A DNA stretch of 64,000 bases from Paraspadella gotoi (taxonomy: Eukaryota; Chaetognatha), in assembly GCA_051294375.1 (NCBI GenBank), contig CM119263.1:11381894-11445893 (forward strand), written 5' to 3'. A program made the translations under genes and the position numbers. This document shows positions 1 to 10,040 of this stretch, in pieces; the stretch's first letter is position 1, and every line of letters begins with the position of its first letter. The notes under the pieces were generated by a model. The model searched no databases, was not told the DNA's origin, and saw nothing but the letters and a program-made list of their open reading frames with translations.

Positions 1-532
1 TGACGCTTTGGAAGAATCTCACACAGTCGATGATAATCACGTCTTATGTGCATCTCCGCGTTGCTCTTGCACGGACTGAGCGCGGACCCAATGGAGCTTG
101 TTTAGCAAACTGGTGTAAAGGAGAGAGAGAGAGAGAGAGAGGAGGAAGAGGAAGGAATGGGGAGAGACGGCACGCGCGATGTTCCGGGTTGAGAGAGAGA
201 CAGAGAAGAGACTGAAAGAACAGCCCCGAGAATAAGGAGAGAAGAAGAGAAGGAAAGAAAAAGGGAAGCGGGAGAAATATCACGGAGAGGAAAGGTTAAA
301 GGGCATCGTACGGGTGTTAACTCTTTACCGGAGACCGCGAGAAATGCAACTGAGAGAGAGAGAGAGATATTTGATTTGTATTTTCTTTATCTCATGCTCT
401 CAAAATGTGAAAATTTTAACACCAATCGCATTCAAGTAACAAATGTAATAGTTAATGTTATTAGTACATAACTTATATGTTAATGAGAGAGAGAGAAGAA
501 GAGAGATTGAGAGAGAATTTGATAGAAGATTT

Positions 533-557
533 NNNNNNNNNNNNNNNNNNNNNNNNN
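533..557. other. assembly gap (25 N)
   Basis: Run of 25 N between GA-rich sequence and a poly-T tract. Twenty-five N's recur at 4867, 24642, 39518 and 51297, so this is a fixed-size gap of unknown true length, probably at a collapsed homopolymer or microsatellite. Confidence 0.98.
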
Positions 558-1233
558 TTTTTTTTTTGGTGGGAGGAGCTGGCGGAGAGATGGAGGGAGA
601 GAGATATTCAGAATAAATCGTTTATAACGAGATCGGCTCGAACGAGCATCGATTCCCTTCTCCACCCCCTCTTTTTTTTTATTTTTTCCATAAATAACGT
701 CGAGATTACGAATCGACGCGCCGAAAGCTTCTTTTTTTTTTCTGGGGCGCCAGATTAAAAACAAATTCGGGTTTTTAGCTCGGATTTGCATCTATGGGTT
801 TTCGATAGATATTAATTTTTTTTATATTTCTGATTCTCGGTTTGGGGTTAGTGGAACGAATTCCATCGGATTAATTTGATGCTAGAAAAGTAAGGACTAA
901 TTGATTCAACGATATTATATTGCGGGATGAACTCGTTTCTGTAAAGTGCATTGGACTACGTATTGCAGCACTGAGAGAATGATGCATTGATGTATATTTA
1001 TACTTATTATAATATAATTGAAGACCCCTAAAAAAGACCTTCACCTTTCACCAATCACTATTTTGCAATCTCGAGGAAAGCAAAAAACAAAAACAAAAAA
1101 CAAAAACAAAAAACAAAAAAACAAACAAAACAAACTTTCCGCCGAGGGTCTATTTCTGATCAGAGTCCAGACCACGCACGCTTCTTTGTTTTTGTTTTCG
1201 CGATTCTATTTTTGTTTTTTGTTTTTCTTACAG
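558..1233. other. AT-rich non-coding stretch
   Basis: No open frame with coding character is visible. It contains poly-T runs and a CAAAAA-type low-complexity run near 1080-1135. The last ~30 bases form a pyrimidine-rich tract ending in CAG, described with the next feature. Confidence 0.5.
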
Positions 1234-1494
1234 GAAAAAATCTTCGGCGGTCAAAGTGACGGTGATTTCCTACGCCCGAGCGAGCCACGCCCCTCCTCAC
1301 GGCCAAGCAGCTTCCAGCGCCGCCTCCGCCGTCGTCTCCGCCAAAACAACGACGACGGCGACGACGATGACGATGACGACGACGCTCTCAATTACAAAGA
1401 AATCAAGTTTACTCGGACTTTGCTTCCTCTTTATTTATTCTTTTTCGCTCGACGATTAAAAAACCAAAACGAAATAGTCCTATCGGCGAATAAA
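1234..1494 (+). CDS. candidate 3'-terminal exon, protein unknown
   Basis: A strong pyrimidine tract ends in TTTTTCTTACAG just before 1234, and an AATAAA signal lies at 1489-1494, so this looks like a last exon on the + strand. Two frames stay open. One gives an Arg-rich then Asp-rich peptide containing LNYKEI, which fits the ITIM consensus (I/V/L/S)xYxx(I/V/L), but it runs through the poly(A) signal to 1512. The other starts VKVTVISYARASH, is Ala/Thr-rich, and stops at 1458. The GAC/GTC triplet low complexity makes the frame uncertain. No homologue is recognised. The exon boundary is more credible than either translation. Confidence 0.35.
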
Positions 1495-1674
1495 TTCTAT
1501 ATTTTATTATAAATATATATACTTTTTTTTTCCGAAAAACGAAAAAAAAAAATATCACGCCCCGTTATTTTCGCGAAATTGACTTTTTTAATGTTTACAA
1601 GGTCCGCGTATGAAATCATTATCACCATATTTTTATTAAAAGATATATTTTCGGCCAAGTCGGGGATTTGCGCC

Positions 1675-1705
1675 AGTGACAGTGACAGTGACAGTGACAG
1701 TGACA
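1675..1705. repeat. (GTGACA)n short tandem repeat
   Basis: About five copies of a 6-bp unit. Confidence 0.9.
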
Positions 1706-2155
1706 AAAATCTCCGGACGACACTCAAGACTACGTTTTCTTCTCTCGGAAACAGTCATCAGTATTTTGCATTTTCATTTTCATCACGATCAATTACAAAT
1801 TAATTCATTGTAGCTTTGAATAAAAAAAAAGTAAAACTTACATGGATAATTTATGTCCATAATTAATCAGACCAAATTATTTTCTCACTGTTTATTCATG
1901 TTTTAACTTATTGCTACTTTATTTATTGACATCATTGATCTTTACTGTTTTTATTCGCTTTGAAAACAAAGTTTAAGCAATTCTTTACTACAGCACTTAC
2001 GCTTTTATGTTTCTTCTGTAAATATAAAAATTATCTCAACCGTTTTTATTCTAGTTAATGTACTCGTATTTCATAGATATAATTGGACCTACGATTGCTA
2101 GCATATAATGTCTAAGTCGCACTCCACTCAAGTCGAGGCTTCCACGCCCCCATCT

Positions 2156-2268
<113 letters not shown>

Positions 2269-2535
2269 AGATTTTTTAATGCGAAATAATCCATTTAATG
2301 GCGAGAAACGAAAAAATTCTATGGGCCGGTAAAAGCGTCATTCAAACCATTAACGTCCGTACGTGAGAAGAATTTATAAAGAAAAATCTATGATTCCGTT
2401 GAGACTTTTTTTTGAAAAAGAAAAAAAAATTACCGAATGCATCTGGTGGTCGTATTTCAACATAACAAAACAGGTGAGTTAGCGGACAATATAACACCCG
2501 GGCGGAAAAAATTTAGACCCTCCTCAAGAACTTAC

Positions 2536-2756
2536 CCTCCTCTTCCTCCTCTTCCTCATCCTCGTCCTCCTCCAACTCTTCGTCGCTGGCCTCCGCCGCC
2601 ATCGTCTCCACCATGTCCTTGTCGTATTCCTCGAACAGCGCGAGCAGCACCGAGGACAGCAGCAGCACCATCATGGTGATCTTCAGCGGCAGGCTCATCG
2701 GCAGGTCCTCCTCTTCCCCGTGGGCCGTGGAGCCGCTCAGGTGCGCTGCGAGGGGC
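2536..2756 (-). CDS. internal exon: TM segment plus acidic tail, unknown protein
   Basis: On the minus strand, a textbook acceptor (CTCTCTCCTTCATTCCTCTCAG) precedes 2756 and a textbook donor (GG|GTAAGTTC) follows 2536. The 221-nt exon is open in one frame. It encodes a polar lead ending EEEDLP, a hydrophobic helix (LPLKITMMVLLLSSVLLALF), then EEYDKDMVETM and an uninterrupted run of Asp/Glu of about 20 residues. The hydrophobic stretch could be a TM helix or, if translation starts at the internal Met, a signal sequence. The exon has phase 1 on both sides and interrupts a protein not otherwise visible here. Function unknown; the charge pattern suggests a membrane-anchored protein with an acidic luminal or cytosolic tail. 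Confidence 0.65.
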
Positions 2757-3105
2757 CTGAGAGGAATGAAGGAGAGAGGGGTGTTTAGGAAAGGGAGAGA
2801 AAAGCCGAAAAGAAGCCTGGCTCGGATTTACGAGCGATGAAGGCCTGATTCCAGGAAATGAAATGATTCGTAAGAAAAGGAAGAAAAGGAAAGTAATAAT
2901 GCATCGCTTCAACTTGGGATGCATCTCGAAAACATTTTTTTTTCCGTTTAGATCATTCCATGAAAAGCGACGATCAACTAGGAAAATTAAAATAGAAATA
3001 TTGAAATGTTGAGATTTTTAATGTTCCTGACTATTTTTAGAATAAGTTTGTTTGTTTTTATTTTGAACAAATTTGTTGTCTGTAAACAAAATAAACAATT
3101 TGACT

Positions 3106-3331
3106 TTATTCTAATTTCCAACGAAACAAAACGAAAAGCTCGAAATAACAATAAATAAATAAATAAATAAATAAATAAGGTATGTCTGGGCCGTGGTCGG
3201 GAGTCTGCCCCGCGGCGAAATGTTGGCCCGAGAGGACATGCGAAGCGAAGGCACGCGCCACGTCTTTCCTCGGCATTGGTTTGATTTGCAGAGAGACTGC
3301 GAAATCGTTCAAAATCCACGAAGCGCAGCCT
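3106..3331 (-). CDS. candidate terminal exon, unknown protein
   Basis: On the minus strand a pyrimidine tract (TTCTTTCTTTTCTCTTTACCGCAAG) ends at 3332 and is followed by GC-rich sequence open in two frames. One frame contains MPRKDVARAFASHVLSGQ and stops at 3106. The coding-like part is only 3185-3331; below that lies an (AATA)n repeat. No good donor is visible, so it would be a last exon. If real, it lies upstream of, and conflicts with, the internal exon at 2536-2756 being in the same gene. Confidence 0.25.
3147..3178. repeat. (AAAT)n microsatellite
   Basis: Eight tetranucleotide units directly before the GC-rich stretch at 3180. Confidence 0.95.
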
Positions 3332-3355
3332 CTTGCGGTAAAGAGAAAAGAAAGA

Positions 3356-3560
3356 AAGAGTGAATAAGAGCGAAGGAGTGAAGGAGAGAGAGAGGATGAG
3401 ACGAGGAGATTAAGGAGAAGAACTGGAGGAGAGGAGGACTAGGATCTACGGACGACAGGAGAGGGAGAGATAGAGGAGAGAGAGAACCGAGAGCTGAGAA
3501 CGAGGATTGATGACGAGATTCTAGAGGAGTGAGAGAGGATGCAACACATCTGCTACTAGA
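3356..3560. repeat. purine-only tract (GAGGA/GGAGA-rich)
   Basis: About 200 bp almost free of pyrimidines on the + strand, an irregular relative of the (GA)n arrays. Confidence 0.7.
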
Positions 3561-4079
3561 GAAAATTAGACACGAAGTTTGCGACTTGTTTTCACATTTT
3601 TATAATTCGAGAACGAGTCGAGATGAGAGGTGAGAGTAGGACTGGAGATGATGGAGATCATCTGAGGAAAGGAGGAGAGTACAGAAATATTTGGAGAGAT
3701 ACTATAAATAAAAAGAATTCGTCCTGTAGAGTAGGGACGTGGGGATTCAAAAGTATTTTTTTTATAAAAGAACACCACACGCGAATGAGGGAGGAGAATG
3801 ATTTTGATTGAAAGAGCAGAATGAACCCGAGAGAACTAGCGAGCGTTAGTTCTGGTAGTAGACGTACATCTCCATGTAGAAAAAAATGGCTATAAACTGC
3901 AACCTAGAATTGAGAAGAATGAAAGGATGTGAATACCGTGATCTTGAAAAAGAAATTCGTGCTCCTCCGCGGCCTAAAGCTTGACCTTGGTAGAAAGCTT
4001 AACCTCCCACTATATACATCACTAAACTGATTCTTTATTAGAAAAAAAAAAAAGGCCGTAGCCCGCTCGGAATTCGTTG

Positions 4080-4400
4080 GGCGTTTCATTCTGATGAAAA
4101 GCCTGATGATGAAGAAAATGAGCTTAGAATTCTTCGTGAAACGAGAAACGGAGCGCAGACAGAGACGCGACTGTGGGAAACGCGAAGAGGAAACTCGCTC
4201 GCAGAGAAACTCAAAGTCGGGAAGGGGTTAGGGGGGCGTGACAGAGTGTGAGGGCTATTTGCTGTAAAGCGGGGCTTCTGGTAATTGTTCTTTTTTTCTT
4301 CCGTTGGTTTTTTTAAACCACGAGAGGATGCTCAAGGCAACGGCTAGTGTCGTGTATGGATTTGAAGACTTGTGCGACACTAATGAATTACGCATGTCGC
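4080..4400 (+). repeat. direct repeat, copy 1 (other copy 7770-7960)
   Basis: Shared words occur in order: TGATGAAGAAAATGAGCT, TTCTTACGAAAC versus TTCTTCGTGAAAC, GTGAGGGCTATTT versus GTGAGGCTATTTT, CTTCCGTT and AAACCACGAGA. Spacing differs by small indels. This is a partial duplication or a mis-joined repeat of the same locus 3.7 kb away. Confidence 0.7.
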
Positions 4401-4654
4401 TTTTTAATGTGGTGTATCTCTGTGGATCAAGGCAGCGATATATATATAAATAAACGTTGATTGGCGCGCTCCGTAAGTGTGTGTACGTGGAGAGAAAGAT
4501 ATAAGAGAAAGTGAGAAGAAGAGAGTGAATCACGTGACAGTTTTACGTATGTATTATGTGATTGGATTGATTAGTAGATTATGATGATAGTAGTATGCAA
4601 GTGTGAGATATGATTGAAGATGGAGAATTGGGATGGTATGGTATTGGAGTTGTT

Positions 4655-4840
4655 ATTTAGAATTTATTTATTTATTTATTATTATTTATTATATTTATTT
4701 ATTTATTTAGATTTATTGGGTAGGGGTATTATTATTGTAGGTTGGTATTTATTTATTTATTGTATTTATTTATTTATTCATTTATTTATTTATTTTATAT
4801 TATTTATTTATTCTATTATATATTTATTTTATTTAGAGTG
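4655..4840. repeat. (TTTA)n-rich tract
   Basis: Imperfect ATTTATTT repeats over ~185 bp, ending just before an N gap. Confidence 0.9.
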
Positions 4841-4866
4841 TGGTAGGTGGGTGGTGATTGCTTGTG

Positions 4867-4891
4867 NNNNNNNNNNNNNNNNNNNNNNNNN
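4867..4891. other. assembly gap (25 N)
   Basis: Fixed-size gap next to the TTTA tract. Confidence 0.98.
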
Positions 4892-4976
4892 AAAAAAAAT
4901 ACGAAAAACATTGACGATATTCTTTTATTTGTTATTCCAGAAAATTCGGCAAAAAAACTTTTTGATCCCAAAGACA

Positions 4977-5159
4977 NNNNNNNNNNNNNNNNNNNNNNNN
5001 NNNNNNNNNNNNNNNNNNNNNNNNNNNNNNNNNNNNNNNNNNNNNNNNNNNNNNNNNNNNNNNNNNNNNNNNNNNNNNNNNNNNNNNNNNNNNNNNNNNN
5101 NNNNNNNNNNNNNNNNNNNNNNNNNNNNNNNNNNNNNNNNNNNNNNNNNNNNNNNNNNN
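4977..5159. other. assembly gap (183 N)
   Basis: A gap with an estimated length, unlike the 25-N gaps. Confidence 0.98.
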
Positions 5160-5429
5160 TCTTCCGCTTCGTGGTTGACGATCGCAGTTCAAATCACATG
5201 CGAGGAAGCGTGCGCGCGTGCCTTTCGCATGTGCCTCGGGCACCTTTCGCGCGCGCTCCGACCGCCCAGACCCCGCCAGCCAGCGCGTGAAATCTTCACG
5301 AGCGCGCTCCCCCTTCGCCCGCGCATTGACTTCACGCCCGCGTTAGCGAGAGGTCGACACGTGTCACGTTTTTTAAGTCGGGGGTTTGAGGGTGATGGAA
5401 GGTAAGGAAGGAAGGAGGAAAGGAAGAGG

Positions 5430-5617
5430 NNNNNNNNNNNNNNNNNNNNNNNNNNNNNNNNNNNNNNNNNNNNNNNNNNNNNNNNNNNNNNNNNNNNNNN
5501 NNNNNNNNNNNNNNNNNNNNNNNNNNNNNNNNNNNNNNNNNNNNNNNNNNNNNNNNNNNNNNNNNNNNNNNNNNNNNNNNNNNNNNNNNNNNNNNNNNNN
5601 NNNNNNNNNNNNNNNNN
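5430..5617. other. assembly gap (188 N)
   Basis: Estimated-length gap inside the CpG-rich stretch. Confidence 0.98.
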
Positions 5618-5811
5618 AGCAGAATCGGGTTCAACAGTGTGAACCTCGCTTGTCGATGCTGAAGCGTAACTGAAACCCCGCCGTCGGACGCGAGATTTCT
5701 GTGTCGCGCTGGAGTTGGCGGAAAGGGAAAGTGGTTAGAGTGACTGAGGTGGCTGTAGTGGCTCGAATGAAAAGGAAAAGTGGTTGGAATGGCAAAGTGC
5801 TCCAGCACTCA

Positions 5812-5978
5812 ATGGCGGAGTTCGTTCACGAGGAGCACGTGATTAGACACTTGACGAGTGAGAGTCGATGACTCGTTGAAAAGGGCGACGCCGATTCCGA
5901 CCAGATGGCGTCGTTCGAGAGTCCGAGGAAAACCACGCCGAGCGCCGCTCTTCCGCAAAAGTGAAGCGCGACTCGTGA
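5812..5978 (+). CDS. candidate small two-exon ORF or 5' coding exons
   Basis: ATG at 5812 gives MAEFVHEEHVIRHLT before a GTGAGA donor at 5858. A CAG acceptor ends at 5904. Removing this 47-bp intron (phase 1) continues in frame as NGVVRESEENHAERR and ends at TGA 5976-5978, 39 residues in all. A second possible donor (AAAA|GTGAAG) at 5961 could instead join the exon at 6050. Charged, helix-like peptide; no family recognised. The intron size matches another tiny intron at 9883-9932, which supports it. An antisense open frame also covers the region but is Arg/Ser/Thr-rich and less convincing. Confidence 0.4.
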
Positions 5979-6049
5979 CGCGCGCGCTCGGGAAAAAGGC
6001 TAGGGAGACCGGAAGTGGGCGTGGCGTCCACAATCACGACACCTCTCAG

Positions 6050-6134
6050 GACGCCGCGTAATGGACTATGTCGTTGGCGCCACCGCGCGCGTCGGTTTTC
6101 CGTGGTACGACGTAGGAGGGGGAATCCGCGTTGG
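6050..6134 (+). CDS. candidate first coding exon, unknown protein
   Basis: A good acceptor (ACGACACCTCTCAG) ends at 6049 and a strong donor (TTGG|GTGAGTTTGG) starts at 6135. The ATG at 6061 has G at -3 and +4 and reads MDYVVGATARVGFPWYDV followed by a Gly-rich end, leaving two bases for the next exon. The downstream exon was not located. It may belong with 5812-5978, but phases do not join cleanly, so it is listed separately. Confidence 0.45.
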
Positions 6135-6139
6135 GTGAG

Positions 6140-6447
6140 TTTGGGTGAGGAAAAGTAGGGTTGGGTGAATGAGGAAACGTTGGGGTTTAAAAGAGATAGT
6201 GAGAGCTGTGGATGCGCCGTCGTCGTCGTCATCGCAAGACAGTGATTAATACGAACAAACTCTGTTCGCAAATCAGGTTCTCCTTTTTTTCGCTGTTAAA
6301 CATAAACGATGAAAAATTACTTTTTGACGCAAAGATACCTTTAGACGTTAGCGCAACTGAATAATTAGTTGTCATAAAAGTTGTATATGGTTAAGTTTTT
6401 TAAATTTTTTTCATTTTTTTTGTCATGCCATGTAAGTACATGTATGT
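6140..6447. other. non-coding, no feature seen
   Basis: Contains GGTGAGTTT-type repeats at 6136-6170, then AT-rich sequence; nothing identifiable. Confidence 0.5.
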
Positions 6448-7012
6448 CAAAGCGTAGTAAATATATATTAAAATTAGGCAGAATCAAAATTAGAATAGTA
6501 GATCTGTGAATATTTTTAAATTAATTTTGTAAAAAAATTTTTGTACATTACCTATTTGTAATACTTTATAGCCCGTATTCTAATACTAGTACTATCACCA
6601 TAGGAAAATGTCGAAATTTTAAAATTTTTATTTTTATTTTTGAAAGCAGATTAGAATTTCTCACAAAAATAGTTGATGAAGAAGAAATATAACTCTTTTT
6701 AGAAAATTATTTCATTAAGTGAGTCAAAATCTTTAAAACTGTTATAGTTAACTTAAATTAAATTTTAATTTTTAGGCTAACTTAATGAAAGAGTTTTTTG
6801 ATTAAACTTTTTTTTTTCTCAACTTTATAAAGAATCTGCTTTCAGAACTAAGAAAAAATTATTTTAAAATTTTGGACATTTTCAATGGTGTGCATTATAA
6901 TATAGTATTGAGGAAATTTGAGAAAATTAAAAAAAAAATGTTTCTTTAATACAAGAATTTTCATGATCAACTATTCGAATTTCGATCTGGCAACTTTCAC
7001 ACTACGCCGTTA
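6448..7012. mobile_element. foldback MITE, hAT-like (8-bp TSD), copy 1
   Basis: Flanked by identical 8-bp direct repeats ATGTATGT (6440-6447 and 7013-7020). Ends are inverted: AAAGCGTAGTAA at the left, and CTACGCCGTTA at the right (reverse complement TAACGGCGTAG). The interior is AT-rich and largely self-complementary, with shared internal words (TAGTACTA, CATTAAGTG) also found in the insertion at 40299-40916. The 8-bp duplication fits the hAT superfamily; no transposase is present. Confidence 0.75.
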
Positions 7013-7079
7013 ATGTATGTATTGGCCTTAATGTATTTTTCTGCGTAGGACTGATTTAGGCTTTTCTATGTATTTAACA

Positions 7080-7514
7080 TTGGCCACTGGCCAGCCCTCT
7101 TAGTTCTTGTTCCACAAACCACTCAAGGAATCAAAACGATCGAAGTTCCTTTTAATCTGTCTTTTAATACAGAACTTCAGCCTCCGAATCGGAGGAGCAT
7201 ATACGTTATAACTCAAAAAGTTCGACCTCTCTGCCCTTCAGCCCTTTTTTCGCGACCTTTGCCCTCGGCCACTGTTCGGTTCGATCATGCCACCGGGGGC
7301 TCAGCCGGACTTGTCGCTCTGGCTATCGAAATCGGATTATATTCGTTTGCGGAAAATATTATTAAGATCATCATAATTTGATATTTATTTTTCGCTCGAT
7401 GAAGTAAATTTCGTCTTTGACTTTGTTTCAGTAACAACCAAATTTAATAGATGAAAAGGTTGGAACCAAGCTCAAGCGGTGGAGCGTGCCGAATGCAAGC
7501 GAGAACTATGTAGG
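7080..7514. other. non-coding, possible old repeat
   Basis: Includes a GC-richer patch around 7240-7330 with a short ORF (MPPGAQPDLSLWL...), but no splice or conservation support. Confidence 0.3.
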
Positions 7515-7620
7515 TTTTTAGTTGCGCCGCGAGTACTCGCGGAGCAACTCTATAAGTCTCTTTTCGGTCGGTAAGTAAGTAATGCGGAGCAACACCTTGG
7601 AATAACCGTTCCTTGTTTCA
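7515..7620. repeat. dispersed repeat with 16-bp palindrome, copy 1
   Basis: Matches the reverse complement of 16160-16365. Shared blocks are the core CGCGAGTACTCGCGGAGCAA, then CTCTATAAGT, TTTTCGG and GCGCAACACCTTG (here GAGCAACACCTTG). The core contains the perfect palindrome CCGCGAGTACTCGCGG. Confidence 0.75.
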
Positions 7621-7769
7621 CATTTATAATCGAGAGGTCAAATATAAAAATTGGTTTCAATTTAAAAACACCACATTGATTTTAAGCGCGTTTAAGTAAA
7701 TCCATTTGCACCAGTGTTTTAAGATTCCTTCGCTGACCTTGAGCCCTCTTTCTAATTCTTTGAAAAAAA

Positions 7770-7960
7770 GGTTCATTTCTATGAAAAGCTATGATGAAGA
7801 AAATGAGCTAGATTTCTTACGAAACACAACCGCTGACAAACGAAACTCAGTGAGGCTATTTTGCTCTTAATGTTCTTTTTTCTTCCGTTAAACCACGAGA
7901 AGATCTCAAGGTCGTTTGTTTGCTGCGCAAAGAATTACGAGTCGCTTTATTGTATTCGGG
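7770..7960 (+). repeat. direct repeat, copy 2 (of 4080-4400)
   Basis: Shorter version of the repeat at 4080; see that entry. Confidence 0.7.
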
Positions 7961-7997
7961 TCGCGAAAAAAAGCATTGCGCGTTGGAGGGGGGAGGG

Positions 7998-8112
<115 letters not shown>

Positions 8113-8114
8113 CA

Positions 8115-8790
8115 CTTTGTAGTAGTCGAAGACTCCCGCATGACTGGTGGACCGTGCTTTTCGGTCTTTTCTTTTCCTTCTCCGCCGGAGTTTTTTCTGG
8201 TTAAGTTTGTATATCAAAAACTTATCACATGACGTCAGTCTCACATAACGATAATTTGTAATTTAAAGGCAACCTCTCAAGAGCAATTAACGACGACCAA
8301 AGTTAAAGAGCTAGACCATCGGCGTCGTCAGCGTTAATTTTTCTCTCTTCCTCAACGAAAAAAAAAATAGTAAAAAAAAACCTCATTAAGCCCCATTAAT
8401 TTTCTATGAGGTTTGCCGGCATTTAACTTAATTATGCGTTTGACATTCAATCCCAAAACGGTTGGGTTTTTACCCCCAATTTGTACAAACAAAAGCTTGG
8501 GTTCAAATGTCGTCACGAATTCCCATTTTCCGTTTAACAACGACGCATTCAAAAAGATGAAAGCATCGCTGGACGCATCGTGATCGTCTCAAGAGGGATG
8601 CATCACTATCTCAAGTAAATTACAACGAATTCAGGCCCAGACAGAAAACTGAGTTCTTTACTCTATATTTTATATTAGAACTTCATGATTATGAATGATT
8701 TCGAGACCATAAACCCCACGAAGCAAAGATCCTGACATAAAAACATCTTCCTTCAACCGGGACACGAATGAAATAGCGATCCGCCCCGTC
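8115..8790. other. non-coding, no feature seen
   Basis: Only short open frames, none with splice support. Confidence 0.5.
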
Positions 8791-8973
8791 TCAGCCGACG
8801 CCGCTGAGGCCCGCCGTGGCCCGGGCCCTTGCATAACGCGTCGAGTCATTATACCGAGGAGCGTTTAAGGCTTCATTGTTCGAATCGCCCGCGGCCGCGA
8901 TCCGCCGGGCGTTTTCGAGGCGGCGTCCCCAGGACGGAGCTGGAATCGCGGTCGCCAATTGTGTTGACGCCAT
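8791..8973 (-). CDS. 60-codon ORF / first exon, unknown protein
   Basis: Minus-strand ATG at 8973 starts MASTQLATAIPAPSWGRR, followed by an Ala/Arg/Asn-rich, balanced-composition peptide that ends at TGA 8791-8793. The segment is GC-rich with even amino acid use, unlike the low-complexity frames around it. A weak donor (CTCG|GTATAA) inside could make it a first exon. Start chosen because upstream sequence is an unrelated (CT)n array. No family recognised. Confidence 0.45.
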   Translation of the reverse strand: MASTQLATAIPAPSWGRRLENARRIAAAGDSNNEALNAPRYNDSTRYARARATAGLSGVG

Positions 8974-9014
8974 TTGAATAAAAACGAAGCGAATTTTATG
9001 CCGGGGAAAAGAAA

Positions 9015-9016
<2 letters not shown>

Positions 9017-9090
<74 letters not shown>

Positions 9091-9096
9091 AGAGAG
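9017..9096. repeat. (GA)n microsatellite, ~80 bp
   Basis: GA array directly upstream (on -) of the ORF starting at 8973. Confidence 0.98.
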
Positions 9097-9379
9097 GGGA
9101 TAAAACAAAGAAAGGGAAACTGGGGTCGTCGGGTGAGCGACAGAAAAAGAAAGAAAAATGAAAAAATTTAAAAATAAAGGAAGGAAAAACAAAGAAGGGA
9201 AGAAAATAAAGAAATAGAGGAAGGCGATGGTGTTTCTCTCAAATCCCCGGACGCAATGAAGTCGGATATATTTCGTTTTTATTCGTCGTTGGAGACGCGA
9301 GACGACGCAGACTGGATTCGCGCCTTTTTCAATCATCGACGTCGCCACTGAAGCTCGGCTTCGTCTTACTCCTTGCCGA

Positions 9380-9720
9380 ATCCTACCCGTTGTCATTGTC
9401 ATTGGAAGCGTTGTCATTATTGTCGTTAATTCTTTTATTCGCTTTTGACTTCATCAATGTCATTGATTACTTGACGATTTCATCATTATCATCGTTGTCA
9501 TTCATTCAATTATTACTCGTTGACTTCATTGTCATAGGTTTCCTATATTATTTTTTTTCAGTCGACTCTCCTCAATGTCGATAATCTTTGTCATTCTCAT
9601 CGTTGCTCGTCGACGTCTTAGTCATTCGCTTTGTACGTAGCATTGATGCTCGTTAGCGTCTTCGCTCTTGTCATCGTTATCCGCTAACGATCGCGACGCT
9701 TTCATTGTCGCTTTCATCGT
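9380..9720. repeat. (TTGTCA/TCGTCATTG)-type low-complexity region
   Basis: Degenerate repeats of GTCATTG and CATCGTTGTC. Open frames here are biased peptides, not gene evidence. Confidence 0.6.
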
Positions 9721-9771
9721 CGAGCGCTATTGTCCTCTCACGAGCCGTTTTATGTCAGAGATTCGCGTTGA

Positions 9772-9882
9772 TGTCACGTTGATGCTACAATCGGAAAAAA
9801 ATATTGGAGCTTTACCGTCGCTTCATCGGTTTCGCCGTCGTTGTCCTTCGGCGTCAAACCGCAGTTCGAATTCTACTTTTTG
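9772..9882 (+). CDS. penultimate exon, unknown protein
   Basis: Ends at a canonical donor (TTTTTG|GTAAGACG). In the frame that joins the next exon it reads YWSFTVASSVSPSLSFG then VKPQFEFYFL, an alternating hydrophobic pattern like beta strands. That frame is closed by a TGA just upstream of 9772. The adjacent frame upstream (MSEIRVDVTLMLQSEK) would run into it if the A7 run at 9795-9801 were A8, so one missing base in the homopolymer probably hides a longer exon. The start is therefore only the limit of the open frame. Confidence 0.5.
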
Positions 9883-9932
9883 GTAAGACGAGCAAGACTC
9901 CAGACGAAAGCTCATCCGCTCACGCTTTTCAG

Positions 9933-10040
9933 TTAATCGTTTTCCTTAACGGGTCCTCCCCAAGCGTCGATTCACTAGGAAACCGAATGCGAGTGAATTC
10001 AGAATTCGACAAAGAAGACGACGACGAAGACGAAAACTAA
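9933..10040 (+). CDS. last exon of the same gene, acidic C-terminus
   Basis: The acceptor CACGCTTTTCAG ends at 9932, giving an intron of only 50 bp, phase 0. The exon continues LIVFLNGSSPSVDSLGNR and ends in EFDKEDDDEDEN followed by TAA. An AATAAA at 10046-10051 lies directly after the stop. Donor, acceptor, phase, stop and poly(A) signal are all consistent, which makes this a credible gene end even though the protein is not recognised. Confidence 0.6.
   Translation, partial: LIVFLNGSSPSVDSLGNRMRVNSEFDKEDDDEDEN

Larger units (their letters stand above)
5160..6060. promoter_or_regulatory. CpG-rich stretch, possible promoter region
   Basis: High density of CG dinucleotides (CGCGCG, GCGCGC words) in an otherwise AT-rich neighbourhood, interrupted by a gap at 5430-5617. 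Candidate start codons on + lie at 5812, 5905 and 6061. No TATA element is obvious. Promoter role is inference from composition only. Confidence 0.4.

Noticed and set aside
4614-5808. Long open frames crossing the N gaps
   Set aside because: Openness is produced by N runs; no coding signal on either side.
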